A stretch of DNA of 64,000 bases from Chrysomallon squamiferum (Eukaryota > Mollusca > Gastropoda > Neomphalida > Peltospiridae): positions 26,424,350-26,488,349 of the forward strand of contig CM022679.1 of the NCBI GenBank assembly GCA_012295275.1, written 5' to 3'. Made by a program: the position numbers and the translations under genes. Position 1 is the stretch's first letter. Every line of letters starts with the position of its first letter. Under the pieces are notes generated by a model. That model was not told the origin of the DNA and made no database searches. It was given only the letters and a program-made list of their open reading frames with translations. Positions 1 to 17,165 of this stretch are shown in pieces.

Positions 1-387
1 GAAAAGTTGTAAATGACAATTTTCAAAGATGTATTGTGTTGTAGATTTATTTTACTCATTTTTGATACTTAATGAGAAAAATGAATATGTAAAAACATGC
101 CGTTGTTGTTAAGTTAATAACAAATGATTTCTACAGATTTCACTTTAAACACGTAAACACACCGTTCTTTATACTTTAAGTTATCATTTTATAATTGTAA
201 CCAATAATAGCTCACTGCAATCTGTAATAATAAAAAAAATGTATAAAACATTTACATCGTCAGTGTAAGACGTCGCACCTGGAGTAAACTACATCAGCGT
301 TGTAGTTTTAACCTTTCAGTGTTACATCAACGTATTTTAATGTTTGATAGATATGAACTGCTAATTTGCTTTTATATATTCAAACAG
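1..387. other. AT-rich DNA upstream of the TRIM gene, probably intron
   Basis: No coding signal is visible. The pyrimidine-containing stretch ending in CAAACAG at 381-387 looks like a splice acceptor, so this is more likely a 5' UTR intron of the TRIM gene than its promoter. The true transcription start would then be outside the window. Confidence 0.45.
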
Positions 388-2980
388 GTAACCTGGAATG
401 ATACCGTACAGAAGATATGTTTAACCTGCTCCTAAAAATATTTCTTGAGCGGAATTCCACGTCATTTTAATATGACCCACAATGGCTGAAAGCTGTGTTG
501 TACCATTAATAGAAATTCGAGACGAGTTTGTTATTTGTGAAATTTGTTTCGAGTGTTTTAACGACCGAGATAAACTACCACGTATTTTACCATGTCACCA
601 TAGCTTTTGTTGTCAATGTTTGATATCAGTATGGAAGAATTCGCCAGAGGGAATAACATGTCCCAACTGTCGACAAATATGGCCTGTTCAGAATAATATC
701 GAGAAAACATTTCCACAAAACACAGTATTGACAGATTTGATGGAATATATAAGAATTAAGAATAATCCTGGTGAAATATTATGTCATGACTGTCCAGACA
801 GGTCCACAGCAATAGCTTATTGCCTCACTTGTTGCGAGTACAGGTGTGAAAGATGTAGAGCTTGTCACACCAAATTCTCAAGTACAAAACACCATAAAAC
901 AGTGGATATATCACAGCTGGCAGAAATTCCACAGTCTGAATTTTTCCAGAGAAAGGATATCTGTACAAATCACGAAAATATGAAAGTTGATGTTTACTGC
1001 AAGACGTGCTGTACAGCTGTCTGCTCTACGTGTGCACTTTTGTCTCACAAAGATCACGAAATTTGTAATCTGAAAGATGTCTACAGCGATAAGAAGGAAA
1101 AGATGAAATCCACTTTATGTCAGTTACAGATGTCCATAGAAAAATCTAAGTCGTACACTGATAAACTGACTAAAGAAAAACAAACGCTGGAAAAGATAAG
1201 AAAACGAAGTCTAATGAAAATAGACGAAGCCAGTAAAAAAATCATTAAAAAGATTCAAGATCTGACACTGCAATTCAAAAACGAAGTGTGTAGAAATGTT
1301 GACAAACAGAAATGTCTTCGAGATGAACAGATAAAAGTGGTGACTCCGTCGATAAATGAGAAAAGTGAACATCTTCTACGCTGTCAACAAGACTTGCAGT
1401 TCGCACGTCAAGCCGAATTTACTGAAATGTTTGAGTGTCTGGAAAACAAAACAACAACTTTGATCAAGAGTTCAGAACTAGTAGATTTAAAGATAGACAA
1501 AATCGAATTACAGTTGGATGTATTTAAACGTATTGATAATGTCATAAAGAAGACTGCAGTGATGTTTGACAAGTCAGAGATGATACCCTGTATTGAGATG
1601 ACAGACGCTATTGTAGAACGAGAATCTTGCGTTCTCAAAGTCAGACTCATCTCAAAGAAAAACAAATCACAGTCAGAAGCTGTTATTGAAACTCCTGGTC
1701 AAAGGCACGAAACTCATAGAAAACGTCTAACAACGTCCATTTGTGGAAAACTGCTTTACATGCCGCTAACACTCGGTCTTCACAAGACTTCAGTCAGTGT
1801 TGATAGTTTTTACATTGAACATGACAGTCTCACATTTCACAGCAGAGAGGAGAGTTAGTATTTCAATCTGTGTTTTTGTAGTTGTGATACAAAATACCAA
1901 ACTGAGAAAAAATACACACACACATTCACATACACACCCTCCCCCACATAAGCCCCCAACATAGCTAGATAGATATTGTTTAAAATCAAATAAAATAATG
2001 TCAAATAAAATAAAAGGAAATAAAACAACGAATAATTCGTTTTCTGTTTTCAGCTGTTTAAAAATGTTAAACTTTTCAATCTCAAACTATATGACATTTT
2101 CTGCCTATGTTGTTTTACTTAAACGATTCACTGCCATGTATGGGACCGTTTTAAATGACTTCTTTCACATTAACAAATATTATTATCGTTATTGTTTATT
2201 TTAGATGCTGAACTGACGAGAAAAGTTCTGATTGGACTTAACGAGCAATCCAACACGTTTACTGAAGTATTGTGTGAGTGCAACATATTTAAATTTCGTT
2301 TATGCATTAACTGAGAAATATATTTATTAATTTACATTAATTGCATGTCTTTCCATCCAAAAAATGATATGCACACATATGATGATAGATATATATGCAT
2401 ATTATTTATTTTTTCAGTACCCAACGTACAGTTTGATCAAAATGCCTTAAACTGGAAGTATTGTAAGATCACAGATTGTGGTGAATTGATCAACATATCT
2501 TCACCACTGCCTGACACAGAACAGACCTCTTCACTTAAAACTCTGATAGGCGCCACAGGAAACAAGACTTTTCATCATCCAGGCTGTTATTACTGGCAGA
2601 CTGATGTTGTGTGTAAAGTCCTGTCAAAGGCAGAACTTCACAAAGTAGCAGCTCAAATCGGTGTTTGTACACATCAAAATGACGACGAAGCACAGCTAAT
2701 TTCAGAAAACAGACACGCCTGGTGTGTAAGTGTTGACACCTGTAGAAACCACAACAGTCTGTGTTTAGACGTTCATTCGCTTCGGAAGGAAATATCTGAC
2801 AAACCCGTTGCAGATTTTAAAAAGAAGAAACAATTCACTGTGAATCTTGGGTTGCTGCTTGAAACAAAAAACAGAAAGCTTCACATTTTTCTTTTACATG
2901 AAAACAAATGTGAATACAGTATTCCTCATATCGATGTTTCAAAGCCTCTGATACCAGCATTTGGTGTCCACAATTCCTGA
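388..2980 (+). CDS. TRIM/RBCC protein: RING, two B-boxes, coiled coil, SPRY (3 exons, about 667 aa)
   Basis: Coding exons 482-1853, 2205-2273 and 2418-2980 join in consistent phase (0-1, 1-1, 1-0) with donors GTTAGT and GTGAGT. An acceptor-like tract ends at 387, so 388-481 is probably 5' UTR and an upstream non-coding exon may lie outside. The start at 482 gives a C3HC4 RING: C19, C22, C38, H40, C43, C46, C60, C63. B-box-like Cys/His clusters follow at about 101-143 and 160-197 (the second with CTNHENMKVDVYC and CSTC). A charged Lys/Glu/Gln-rich coiled coil runs about 200-330. The last two exons add a SPRY/B30.2-like domain with HAWCVSV, LGLLLETKNRKLHIFL and PLIPAFGVHN. Family knowledge: such proteins are mostly E3 ubiquitin ligases, often in immunity or cytoskeleton; the substrate here is unknown. 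The first exon alone would read to a stop at 1858, so an unspliced reading loses the SPRY domain. Confidence 0.92.
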
Positions 2981-3069
2981 TATGTTTTGTGTTAAACTGA
3001 AAGTTGTTTCTGCTCATGATGTGTCTCTAAACGATGAGTTACTAAAATTAATCTCTAATTTACTTAAAT

Positions 3070-3075
3070 AATAAA
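3070..3075 (+). terminator. Poly(A) signal AATAAA of the TRIM gene
   Basis: AATAAA lies 90 nt after the stop codon at 2978-2980, with T-rich sequence following. It is the first canonical signal after the stop, which implies a short 3' UTR. Confidence 0.6.
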
Positions 3076-3295
3076 ATTATTCTATAATTGACAACAAATC
3101 TATTTTTATGTTCATGATTTGTTCGCGATTTGTTTTCATATTTTCCTCTATTTCTTCGTGCATTATAATGTTAAATGATAAATATATTTGTTTTATTGCT
3201 GAGTTTGATGTCTGTATTTGGTGTCTACGATCTTATTTTGTTTATGTCAAAGTGAAAGTTGTTTGTAGAGAGAAATTGTCAGTGAGTCTTGTTAT

Positions 3296-3742
3296 TCTGC
3301 CGTTAATCTCAGCTTGTCTTCAGTAACAGTTCTTGTCACTGAGTGGTGAGAGTCTAACGTTAATCTCAGCTTGTCTTCAGTAACAGTTCTTGTCACTGAG
3401 TGGTGAGAGTCCAACGTTAATCTCAGCTTGTCTTCAGTAACAGTTCTTGTCACTGAGTGGTGAGAGTCTAACGTTAATCTCAGCTTGTCTTCAGTAACAG
3501 TTCTTGTCACTGAGTGGTGAGAGTCTAACGTTAATCTCAGCTTGTCTTCAGTAACAGTTCTAGTCACTGAGTGGTGAGAGTCTAACGTTAATCTCAGTAA
3601 CAGTTCTTGTCTTCAGTAACAGTTCTTGTCACTGAGTGGTGAGAGTTTAACGTTAATCTCTTGTCTTGTCTTCTAAGTAACAGCTTGTCTTCAGTAACAG
3701 TTCTTGTTACTGAGTGGTGAGAGTCCAACGTTAATCTCAGCT
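3296..3742. repeat. 57-bp minisatellite (about 7-8 copies)
   Basis: The unit contains TTAATCTCAGCTTGTCTTCA, then AGTAACAGTTCTTGTCACTG and AGTGGTGAGAGT. Successive copies begin at 3301, 3358, 3415 and so on. The first four or five copies are nearly identical; copies after about 3590 carry insertions and rearranged pieces. Because 57 is a multiple of three, the minus strand reads open as a 19-residue repeat (MTRTVTEDKLRLTLDSHHS), which I take as a by-product and not a gene. Confidence 0.95.
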
Positions 3743-3775
3743 TAACTGTTTGTCTGTTCTTCTGCATGTTATTTA

Positions 3776-4135
3776 GTTCACTGCTTTTTTATTTATTTGT
3801 TATTTATTATTTATTTACTTTTTTGTTTATTTTGTTTTTGTCTGTTTTATGTATTTTGTTTATTTTAAATTTTATTTTATTTTGTTTATTTTTTATTTAT
3901 CTATATTTTATTTGTTTGTTTTATGATTTTATTTAATTAGTTATTATTTCTTTGTATTTTTATTTAATATTTATTTGTTTTTATTATTTGTTACTTTACT
4001 TATTAACTTAATTATTTATTCAGTTGTTCATTTGTTGTTATTTCTGTTTAAGAATTAATTAATATAGTTAGCTTTTTATGTATTGGTTTATTTGTTTGCT
4101 TAAATAATATTAAAAAAATACAAGGTTTTTTTTTT
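3776..4135. repeat. T-rich low-complexity tract between convergent genes
   Basis: Dense TTTATTT-type sequence without reading frame or structure, ending in a T14 run. It fills the space between the TRIM and sulfotransferase 3' ends together with unremarkable AT-rich DNA up to 4688. Confidence 0.8.
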
Positions 4136-4688
4136 TTTTTGAAGACAACTTTTCTAAGTCTTGCTCAATAATTTCTGTAAATTTCTTTTTACTTTATGAT
4201 GTCATGACAAGAAATAAAATGTCAGTCTTCAAGCATTTACGAATTTTGTTTCTTTTATTCACATGATTTAATATTAGGAAATATTTGTCACAATTTACAA
4301 AAACCTGAACGTTTTGAAACGATAAAGATTAAATTTCATACACAGAAGATTATATGGTTGATTATATGTGAAAGGTGATATATATCATTATTTGGTGCTG
4401 CTGTAACTACAAAATTTTCAAAGTATAATAATAATAATATTACTTACAAGTAGAACAACAATGATGTTGATGGTATGGTGGTGGTGATAATAAAGATGTT
4501 GAGGTTCATTTTAACTGTGACAATAATGATGATCTTCATCATTATTATCATGAAAGTGTGGTCGTGATTTTGAGGTTGAAGAACATCATCATGTATCATA
4601 TCTATCATATCTATAATCATTCATTAATTTGTATTTTAGTTAAATATATATACACATATTTATTATAGTAAAAAAATATATACATATT

Positions 4689-4694
4689 TTTATT
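4689..4694 (-). terminator. Poly(A) signal AATAAA of the sulfotransferase gene
   Basis: TTTATT on the plus strand, AATAAA on the minus strand, 36 nt after the stop codon at 4731-4733. Another TTTATT stands near 4657. Confidence 0.55.
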
Positions 4695-4730
4695 AGAAAT
4701 CGGTCATTCACAGACCCACGTATTAACACA

Positions 4731-9775
<5,045 letters not shown>

Positions 9776-9798
9776 GGTGTGTCTGACGTGAGTGATGT
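9776..9798 (-). other. 5' UTR part of sulfotransferase exon, with splice acceptor
   Basis: Read on the minus strand, GGGTTTTTCGCAG precedes 23 nt and then the ATG at 9775. This is a good acceptor, so the start codon exon is not the first exon and transcription begins further right. In the coding frame of the ATG there is no upstream extension that keeps a sensible N-terminus. Confidence 0.6.
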
Positions 9799-9915
9799 CT
9801 GCGAAAAACCCAATAAATAAATGAATAAATAAATTTAAAATAGGTAGTAGTGAATACAGCCATTAAATGTTCAGACATATTGGTACTTACACATACACAT
9901 ATTCACGCATACTAT

Positions 9916-9972
<57 letters not shown>

Positions 9973-10690
9973 TATACATACATAGACACATCTGAGTTTA
10001 AAGGATATAATTATATAACCATTCCGATAGAGATCTGTCATTCCTATCAAACAACGATTTTGGATGATAACTAACAAACTAAATAACCGAATAAATAACT
10101 AAATAAAGCTGTAAAAGGAACAAAAACATTCAAAATACTTCTAGCAATAATAACAAAAAGAACCAAAAAAAAAAACAACCAAGAGAACTAATTAAAATGA
10201 AAAAAAAAATCAGCTTAAAATTCACACAGCAATAACTCTATTTTCTTTCCTTTTTTTTATTTTTTTCGTTTTCCTTTAGACATTCACTGATAGACTTTTG
10301 TTTTTAATCTTTTGTCATCGATGATAAAATTTTGGCACAATTTTGCCTCTGGGTGATATTCTGTTCACCTAACACGTACCAAAATTACCCCGAGCTACTT
10401 TTTTCCTAATGACATTCTCCTCACATGTAAGTCCAAGGGCTTTTCTTTTGCGCGTGTTCATCAAACTGGAACGACATTGTTAGAAAGTACGGTATACGTT
10501 TTATTTATTTACATACCTGTTTGCTTCCTTGTATGTTACTTACTCGTCTGCCGTTATCATTACTTTTTATTATTAATGTTAGTAATAGTAGTAATGGTGA
10601 TGTAGTAGTAGCAGTAGTAGTTGTTGTTGTTGTTATTCTAGTGGTGATAGTAGTATTAGTTTTTTAATTGTTATTGTTTAAATATTAGTA
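9799..10690. other. Non-coding DNA with CA/TA microsatellite
   Basis: Holds (CA)n(TA)n(CA)n at 9917-9985 and A-rich sequence. No gene seen; probably a 5' UTR intron of the sulfotransferase, given the acceptor ending at 9799. Confidence 0.6.
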
Positions 10691-10993
10691 GTGGTACATG
10701 CATACATACATACATACATGCTACATACACAGGTAGATCTACATAGATATATATACACACACATATATTATCATATCAAAATACATGCATACATACATAC
10801 ATATATATACACAAACACATATACATACATATATATATATAGATATATGTACAAACACACACACACACATCCATATACACATAAAAACATGCATTTAAAC
10901 ATGTGCATAAGTACACCCATACATACATATCCACATACATACAGACATACAGAGAGGCAAACATACAAATATATATATATATATATACACAGA
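10690..10993. repeat. ACAT/TATA/CACA tandem simple repeats
   Basis: Long run of ACATACAT, ATATAT and CACACA words, open in several frames on both strands only because of its composition. Confidence 0.9.
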
Positions 10994-11254
10994 CGTGCAC
11001 AAAATATAATTCGTTGAACATCTGCTGTAAAGCTGTTCAGCTCTATGCCACGTGACTGGGTTAATCTATCGATTTTATTCGTAATTATTCGATTTTACAC
11101 TTACAGTCTTTGTAACGATCTCTTTGTGACCCACTTTAAGTACACCGCACTAAACACAGTAATAAAATAAAACACTAAAATAATAACAGTAATAAAATAA
11201 AATAAAATGTTGTATACAAAGACGTACTGGTTTCTGCCATTTATAAACAGACAG

Positions 11255-11415
11255 AAGTAGACAGATGGAAGGATAGACAGATAAGTAGATAGAATAGATA
11301 GACAGACAGACACACACACAGACAGACAGATAGATAGACAGATAGATAGATAGATAGACATAAGACAGACAGACAGATAGATAGACAGACAGACAGACAG
11401 ATAGAGACAGACACA
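11255..11415. repeat. (GACA/GATA)n microsatellite
   Basis: Mixed GACAGACA and GATAGATA tetranucleotide arrays. The region from 11416 to 12090 is ordinary AT-rich DNA without a supported gene. Confidence 0.9.
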
Positions 11416-12091
11416 GAGAAAAATCGTAATCGTCTTATTCTGGATTTATTTTTGTTATTTTTTATTTTTTTTTTATGGTTGTTGTTGTTGTTTGCTGTTG
11501 TTTTTGTTATTTTTATTTTTATTTATTTATTTTCTATCTTTCGGGCATTAGCAAAGAGTTATTTTAAAAGCACCTTCCCACTGAAAGCACACATACTCGG
11601 CTTTTGATAAACTAATCTACGGAAAACGTCTGCAACGGAAACTAACGAAGTGAGGCACTGCATTATCACTAACCTACATCATCCCATCATTCAGTTTAAA
11701 ACTAACATGAACATAATATTATATTTTACACTAAACTCCTCACACGAACTGTTATATCAATTAGTTTATTGTGTTTTGTTCGTGGCTTGCTGTATATCCG
11801 GCGTTATCGTTTAAGTTTGGAGGTGTCTGATATCTAAAACGTTGTACTCGCGACTTGCTGTACTAGAATCAGAAGGAAATATGATATATCAGGCTGCAGA
11901 TTTCTCTAATTCAAGTATAAGTGGTTGAGAGAAATCACAGTTGGGCGTTATCAGAAGCAAATGTAAAGCAGATATAAATCAATTGAACATATGTTGTCAA
12001 ATTTATAATCATGAAGCAGGCGGGTCTAGGGGAGACAATGCGGCTTTTAATCTGCATCCCTGTTCTTGTGCATCAAACTGACATATTTAAT

Positions 12092-12600
12092 TTAGTAACA
12101 GTAGTGATAGCAGTAGTGGTAGCGCTGTTGCTGGTAATAACAGTAGTAGTAGGATGAGGAGGATGAGGAGGAAGGAGTAATAGTAGAAGTAGTAGCAGTA
12201 TTAATGGTAATAATGGTAGTAGTAGTAGTAGTTGTTGTTGTTGTTGTTGTAGCAGAGATAATGATATAGTATAAATTGTGCCAATACGTCTTTGCAGTAT
12301 TAGAATTAGTAGTAATATTGTAGAAGCAGGTGTTGTTATTGTAGTGATAGTAGTAGAAGTAGTAATGATAGCAGTAGCGATGGCAGTAATCGTAGTAGTC
12401 GTAGTAATACTAGTAGTAGTAGTAGAACGAGTGGTAATGATAGTAGAAATAGTAGCAGTAGTAACAGTGCCAATACTTCTTTGTCATATTAGTAGTAGTA
12501 GCTGTTGTTGTTGTTGTAGTTGTGGATCACAGAGTAGTAGTTGTGGATAAAGAGTAGTAGTTGTAGTAGTAGTAGCAGCAGCAGTACTTGTAATAGCAAC
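12092..12600. repeat. GTA/GTT trinucleotide-rich tract
   Basis: About 500 bp of interrupted AGTAGT, GTTGTT and GTGGTA words. A 90-residue valine-rich frame at 12278-12550 is a result of the repeat. Confidence 0.9.
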
Positions 12601-12922
12601 AACAAAAGTACTTAATAAGATATATTTGAACTACCACTTCATTTTATTCTATGAATACTATACCACGACAGAAAGAACGTTCACTTCAAATCTGTATTTA
12701 CCAGAAGCTTTTATCAACAAACAATCACATCATAGTGCTTCTAAGTTTTATGTACGTCTTACCGCTATAAAACTTAGAAAGATAAACAAAATATAGTTGA
12801 CATATACGTTCCACAATCACAAATATTCTATCATTATTAATATTCCGCCATTATAAACATACCTAAAGAACAGTTTTTTTTTTTTTTAGTTGTTTTTTTT
12901 TAAAGTCAGAATGTCAACCTAC

Positions 12923-13060
12923 CTTACAAAGACGTACAGCCATGAAAGTCAACACGCTGGAATGAGAGTCAGCTTTCGTCAATCATTGCCAGTTTTATGG
13001 AGCAATTCGATTTTTACCTGGTGTTTACCTCGCGGCAGATGTTGTTAACATAAAATAACC
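12923..13060 (-). other. Tentative 5' non-coding exon of the sulfotransferase
   Basis: On the minus strand, ATGGCTGTACGTCTTTGTAAG is followed at 12922 by GTAGGT, a strong donor, and the flanking 130 bp have higher GC than the neighbourhood. Joined to the acceptor at 9798 the short ATG frame would meet a stop, so it would be a 5' UTR exon with an upstream ORF. This is a guess from splice signals only. Confidence 0.22.
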
Positions 13061-13256
13061 TGAGGTTGTGTTAACGAGATAAGGACGCTGGATATACTCA
13101 GTCCCGCCCGTGGCTTCAAAGTGTTCATGATCGCGATTATTATTATTCTACTTCCTTTTTTTTTTTTTTTTTTTTCTTTTGAAGTATAGTACACCCATGA
13201 TTAAACACACTAATAGGAGCGAAGGTAAATAACGTTGTTCACGAACCCAGTTAATT

Positions 13257-13698
13257 ATTGTGATATAAAATATTTTAAAATCATAACCAACAATTTTAAA
13301 TAATGTGATATGAAATAGTTTCAAATCATAACCAACAAATTATAACCAACAATTTCAAATACTGTAACATAAAATATTTTAAAATCATAACCAACAATTT
13401 TAAATGCTGTGACATAAAATATTTTAAAATCATAACCAACAATTTTAAATGCTGTGGCATAAAATATTTTAAAATCATAACCAACAATTTTAAATGCTGT
13501 GACATAAAATATTTTAAAATCATAACCAACAATTTTAAATGCTGTGGCATAAAATATTTTAAAATCATAACCAACAATTTTAAATGCTGTGACATAAAAT
13601 ATTTTAAAATCATAACCAACAATTTCAAATGCTGTGACATAAAATATTTTAAAATCATAACCAACAATTTTAAATACTCTGATATGAAATATTTTATA
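13257..13698. repeat. 45-bp minisatellite (about 9-10 copies)
   Basis: Unit contains AAAATCATAACCAACAATTT and AAATGCTGTGACATAAAATA. Inner copies are nearly identical and alternate GTGACAT with GTGGCAT; outer copies are more diverged and one is shortened (near 13330). The minus strand reads as a 15-residue repeat, LLVMILKYFMSQHLK, because 45 is a multiple of three. Confidence 0.95.
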
Positions 13699-13873
13699 TA
13701 GTCACTATTTTTTAGTCTGAACTTTTAACAAACCAAGAAAGAGATGCAACTGACGTGGCAGTAGAAAGTTTAATTAATAAAAATACTGATATATAAATAT
13801 TTTAACTTAATTACGATAATCAAACGGTTACACAGAAACTGAGTAATGAGTTAGTGTGGTTCACGCGTCTTAA

Positions 13874-13998
<125 letters not shown>

Positions 13999-14603
13999 TC
14001 ACACATATATTTCGTTAAGAATACTCTCGATAATTTGCAAAAGGTTCAGGTTTCGGTTCCAACTGAATTATTGTCCATATCTCACTAAGTTCGCTGAACC
14101 GATGTCTGTTAATCAAGGGTTTACTGTACTGCTAATATAATTGTTTTACAAGACGTAATGTAGTTCAGCTATTAATAGTGATAGTTAATGATATGGTAAA
14201 AGCTATGGTTACGTCATAAGCAACCCGGGGTCTATTATATTGTTTTGATACACAGTCGGAAAGCTTTTAGGAATCTCTGTATATTTATATATACTAGCGA
14301 GCTCCACTTAGTTTCGATGCAGTAGATAAAATTTCATCATGGACGTTTCATAATTACGTATTATTTCCTCATACATATTAAACTGCCCAGGGTTAGCGAT
14401 ATATCGTTATAATTGTTTTTATTTATTTATTTTTTTTTTTTTTTTTTTTTTATTTATAATATTATTTTAAACCTGATCAGCAAAATGAATATTTGCATAG
14501 CAACATTTCAATAAACGATTTTAACAGCTGTAATAAATAGCTTAGCCAAAATCATTAATCAAAAATGTGTATAGCTCGGTTTTGTTTTTTTAGTGGGAGG
14601 GAG

Positions 14604-14649
<46 letters not shown>

Positions 14650-14651
14650 AT

Positions 14652-14696
<45 letters not shown>

Positions 14697-14846
14697 TGTG
14701 TGTGTGTGTGTGTGTGTGTGTTTGTGTAGCTCGGGTTTTTTTTAGTGGGAGGTTTTGAGTTGTGTGTGTGTGTGTGCATGAATGTGTGTGTGCTGTGTGT
14801 GTGTGTGTGTGTCTGTGTGTGTGTGTGCATGTGTGTGTGTGTGTTT
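14604..14846. repeat. (TG)n arrays, two blocks with a shared spacer
   Basis: Two TG blocks separated by TTTGTGTAGCTCGGGTTTTT and TTAGTGGGAGG. The same words AGCTCGGTTTTG and TTTAGTGGGAGG precede the first block at 14573-14601, so the whole unit (spacer plus TG run) was duplicated once with a period of about 155 bp. Confidence 0.88.
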
Positions 14847-15161
14847 AATGGTCTGGCAAATTATGCTTCTTGATTTGAAAATGCTATTCTTATCAGAGGT
14901 GGATTCGTTTTTCGAGGCCAATCGATTGGTCTGAACCAATATTAACCTAACTCTTCGCTTCCTGGCTTCGCTCTTCTTCTCACAATCAAGGAAAATTGGC
15001 AGGAAAATTATCGTGGAAGCATGCTTGTTAACATTTACATAACCGATATTGCTTGTCTCTCAGGCTCGTTCCAATTGCTATTGATTATTTGCTGTTCAAA
15101 GATCCGAGGACTCTGTCACTAAATCTCAGTGATTTCTTTAAAGATGAAATCATTTTTTTTT

Positions 15162-15392
15162 TTTTTTTTATTATTATTATTATTTTTTTTTTTTTTTAAC
15201 GCAAAATACAACAAAACACTATTATTTCTACCTCAACAACAACAACAACATAATAATTATTATTATTAGTAGAAATAATAATGGTGATGACAATGCTGAT
15301 GATTATTATGGTGACGCTGGTGAAGATGATAATGATGATGATGATGATGAAGATGGTGATGATGAAGATGACGATGATGATGATGATGATAA
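15162..15392. repeat. T-run, (ATT)n and (GAT)n arrays
   Basis: Simple repeats giving the His-rich and Ile-rich spurious frames on the minus strand. Confidence 0.9.
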
Positions 15393-15704
15393 ACACATAA
15401 CCGTATACATTTCTGTATCCATCTGTGACTGAGTATATGAAATATGTCTCTGAGGCAGCGAGTAAAATAGAACAGGAGTTTTCTAAACAAACGTTTACAT
15501 TGCTGTAATAGAGTGTGCCTGTCAAAGAAAAATTAATGACTTCGTTTAGAAGAAAAAAAGGAATGGAGAATAAAATAATAATTAAATGCCCATTCACGTG
15601 TGATGTGGAATAAAATGCAAACAGCAGAAGAAAATCATGTAATATAAAAAAGAGAGAGGATTTCTGGAAATAAATAAATTTAGAGATGCAGACAGTGTAA
15701 GAAA

Positions 15705-16135
15705 ATGACAGACAGACAGAGACAGATGAGTAGTTAGATAAATAGACACAGATGTATACATATATAGATAACGAGACACAAGCAGAGAGAGAGAGAGAGA
15801 GAGAGAAGTAGATAAGTAGATAGAAAAGTAGGTAGACAGACTGATAGATATATAAATAGAAAGATAAGTAGGTATGTAAGTAGGTAGGTAGGTAGATAGA
15901 TAAATAGACACAGATGTATAGATATATAGATAAAGAGTCAGAGAGAGCGAGAGAGAGAGAGAGATAAAACTAAGTAGATAGATAGATAGGTAGAAAGATA
16001 GAAGACATTGATAAGTCAGTTGAATAGTAGATAGGTAAACAAACAAAAGATATGCAGGTAGACAGAAAGGAAGGCAGATAGATGCTCAGATAGACAGACA
16101 GGCAGACAAACATACAGATAGATAAATAGACAAGT
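15705..16135. repeat. GATA/GACA/GAGA-rich repeat field
   Basis: Mixed tetranucleotide and dinucleotide repeats over about 430 bp, with an internal near-duplicate of 'ATAAATAGACACAGATGTATA' type sequence at 15738 and 15901. No gene is present here or in the plain AT-rich DNA from 16136 to 17159. Confidence 0.88.
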
Positions 16136-17159
16136 TTGTTCGCGACCTACTGGTCTAAATAGCTGTATCGATTCAAGCATTTTGCTCTTTTTTAGGAGCA
16201 TCAAAACAACAAATAATTTTCTTTATTTTTTAATTTTTATCAGGAACCATTGATATCTGCTTGTTATTATCCTCTATCGATGTATAAACGCGATTTAATG
16301 TTTTTATTTCGTGTTGTCTAAATATAAAACTGAATCTGCAAAGACGTTCAATATCACAAGTGCGACGAACACGGTGATGTTGCTACGCTGTCAAGCGTAT
16401 ATAATATTTCATAGTTATTTAATTCCGATATCGCAATAAATAAGATTTGATATTTTATATTCCACGCTCGTGCTGAAAGACATAAACTGGTTCCCTGCGC
16501 TGCGGTTAGACTGGTTTATTAGAATGATCGATATTGCAAATCTTTTTTCTTGTCACAAACGTTCAACAATATGGAAATAATGGCCATTTAGTCAGCAGTA
16601 TCCAGCAAAGCAGACGCCAAACGCAATATCTTTAGGGCGGCCTCTCGAGAGTAATGTTTTTAGTCTGACAAACCATACGAGAATCTAATTATTTCAATAA
16701 AAACAGTTCCCTTTGGGTTTACTTCGGTTTAGTTAGAGATACCAAATGTCGCAGTATTTGTTAGCTAGTACCACGCGTATGTAGAAATATTAGTATCAGA
16801 AGTAGTAGTTGAAGTCGAAGTAGTGACAGAAATAGAAGTAATATGACATTTATAATGGTTTTTGGTAATTTAATAATAGAAATTTTTTTGTTCCAAATGA
16901 AGAATTTACGGTGCTGTTTTAAGTAACAGTCGCAACAGTAATAAATCTAATAGCATTTGAAGCAGAAATCCTTAGTATGATTATCTCTAATACACAGATT
17001 TGACTCAAAAATAAAATAAGGAAGCTGAATGTCTTATTATTATATGTGAGACAAAGGAATCAAACATTCTGTGTATGAAGGACAGGAAGTAGGTGTATGC
17101 AAGAAAAAGTATTTGAATGTGTGAATAAAACACGAGTTAAACTGATTTCATGTAAAACT

Positions 17160-17165
17160 TTTATT
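17160..17165 (-). terminator. AATAAA overlapping the GT31 stop codon
   Basis: The stop codon TAA (17161-17163) lies inside an AATAAA hexamer on the minus strand. If used, the 3' UTR would be only about 10-30 nt. I see no other AATAAA on this strand close downstream. Confidence 0.35.

Noticed and set aside
1408-1665. 85-codon minus-strand frame
   Set aside because: It is the antisense of the TRIM first exon, which has clear domain motifs on the plus strand.
3292-3567. 91-codon repeat-encoded frame on the minus strand
   Set aside because: It lies wholly inside the 57-bp minisatellite and is open only because the period is a multiple of three.
3296-3742. Possible CRISPR array
   Set aside because: The full 57-bp unit is repeated with no unique spacers, and the setting is a eukaryotic genome. 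The same holds for the 45-bp repeat at 13257.
10691-11017. Long Tyr/His/Thr frames on both strands
   Set aside because: Simple-repeat translation products without any domain.
12278-12550. Valine-rich 90-codon frame resembling a membrane protein
   Set aside because: GTA/GTT trinucleotide repeat; hydrophobicity is a by-product.
13326-13667. 113-codon minus-strand repeat protein
   Set aside because: Translation of the 45-bp minisatellite; no start context, no homology recognised.
15266-15490. His-rich frame
   Set aside because: Translation of (GAT)n on the minus strand.
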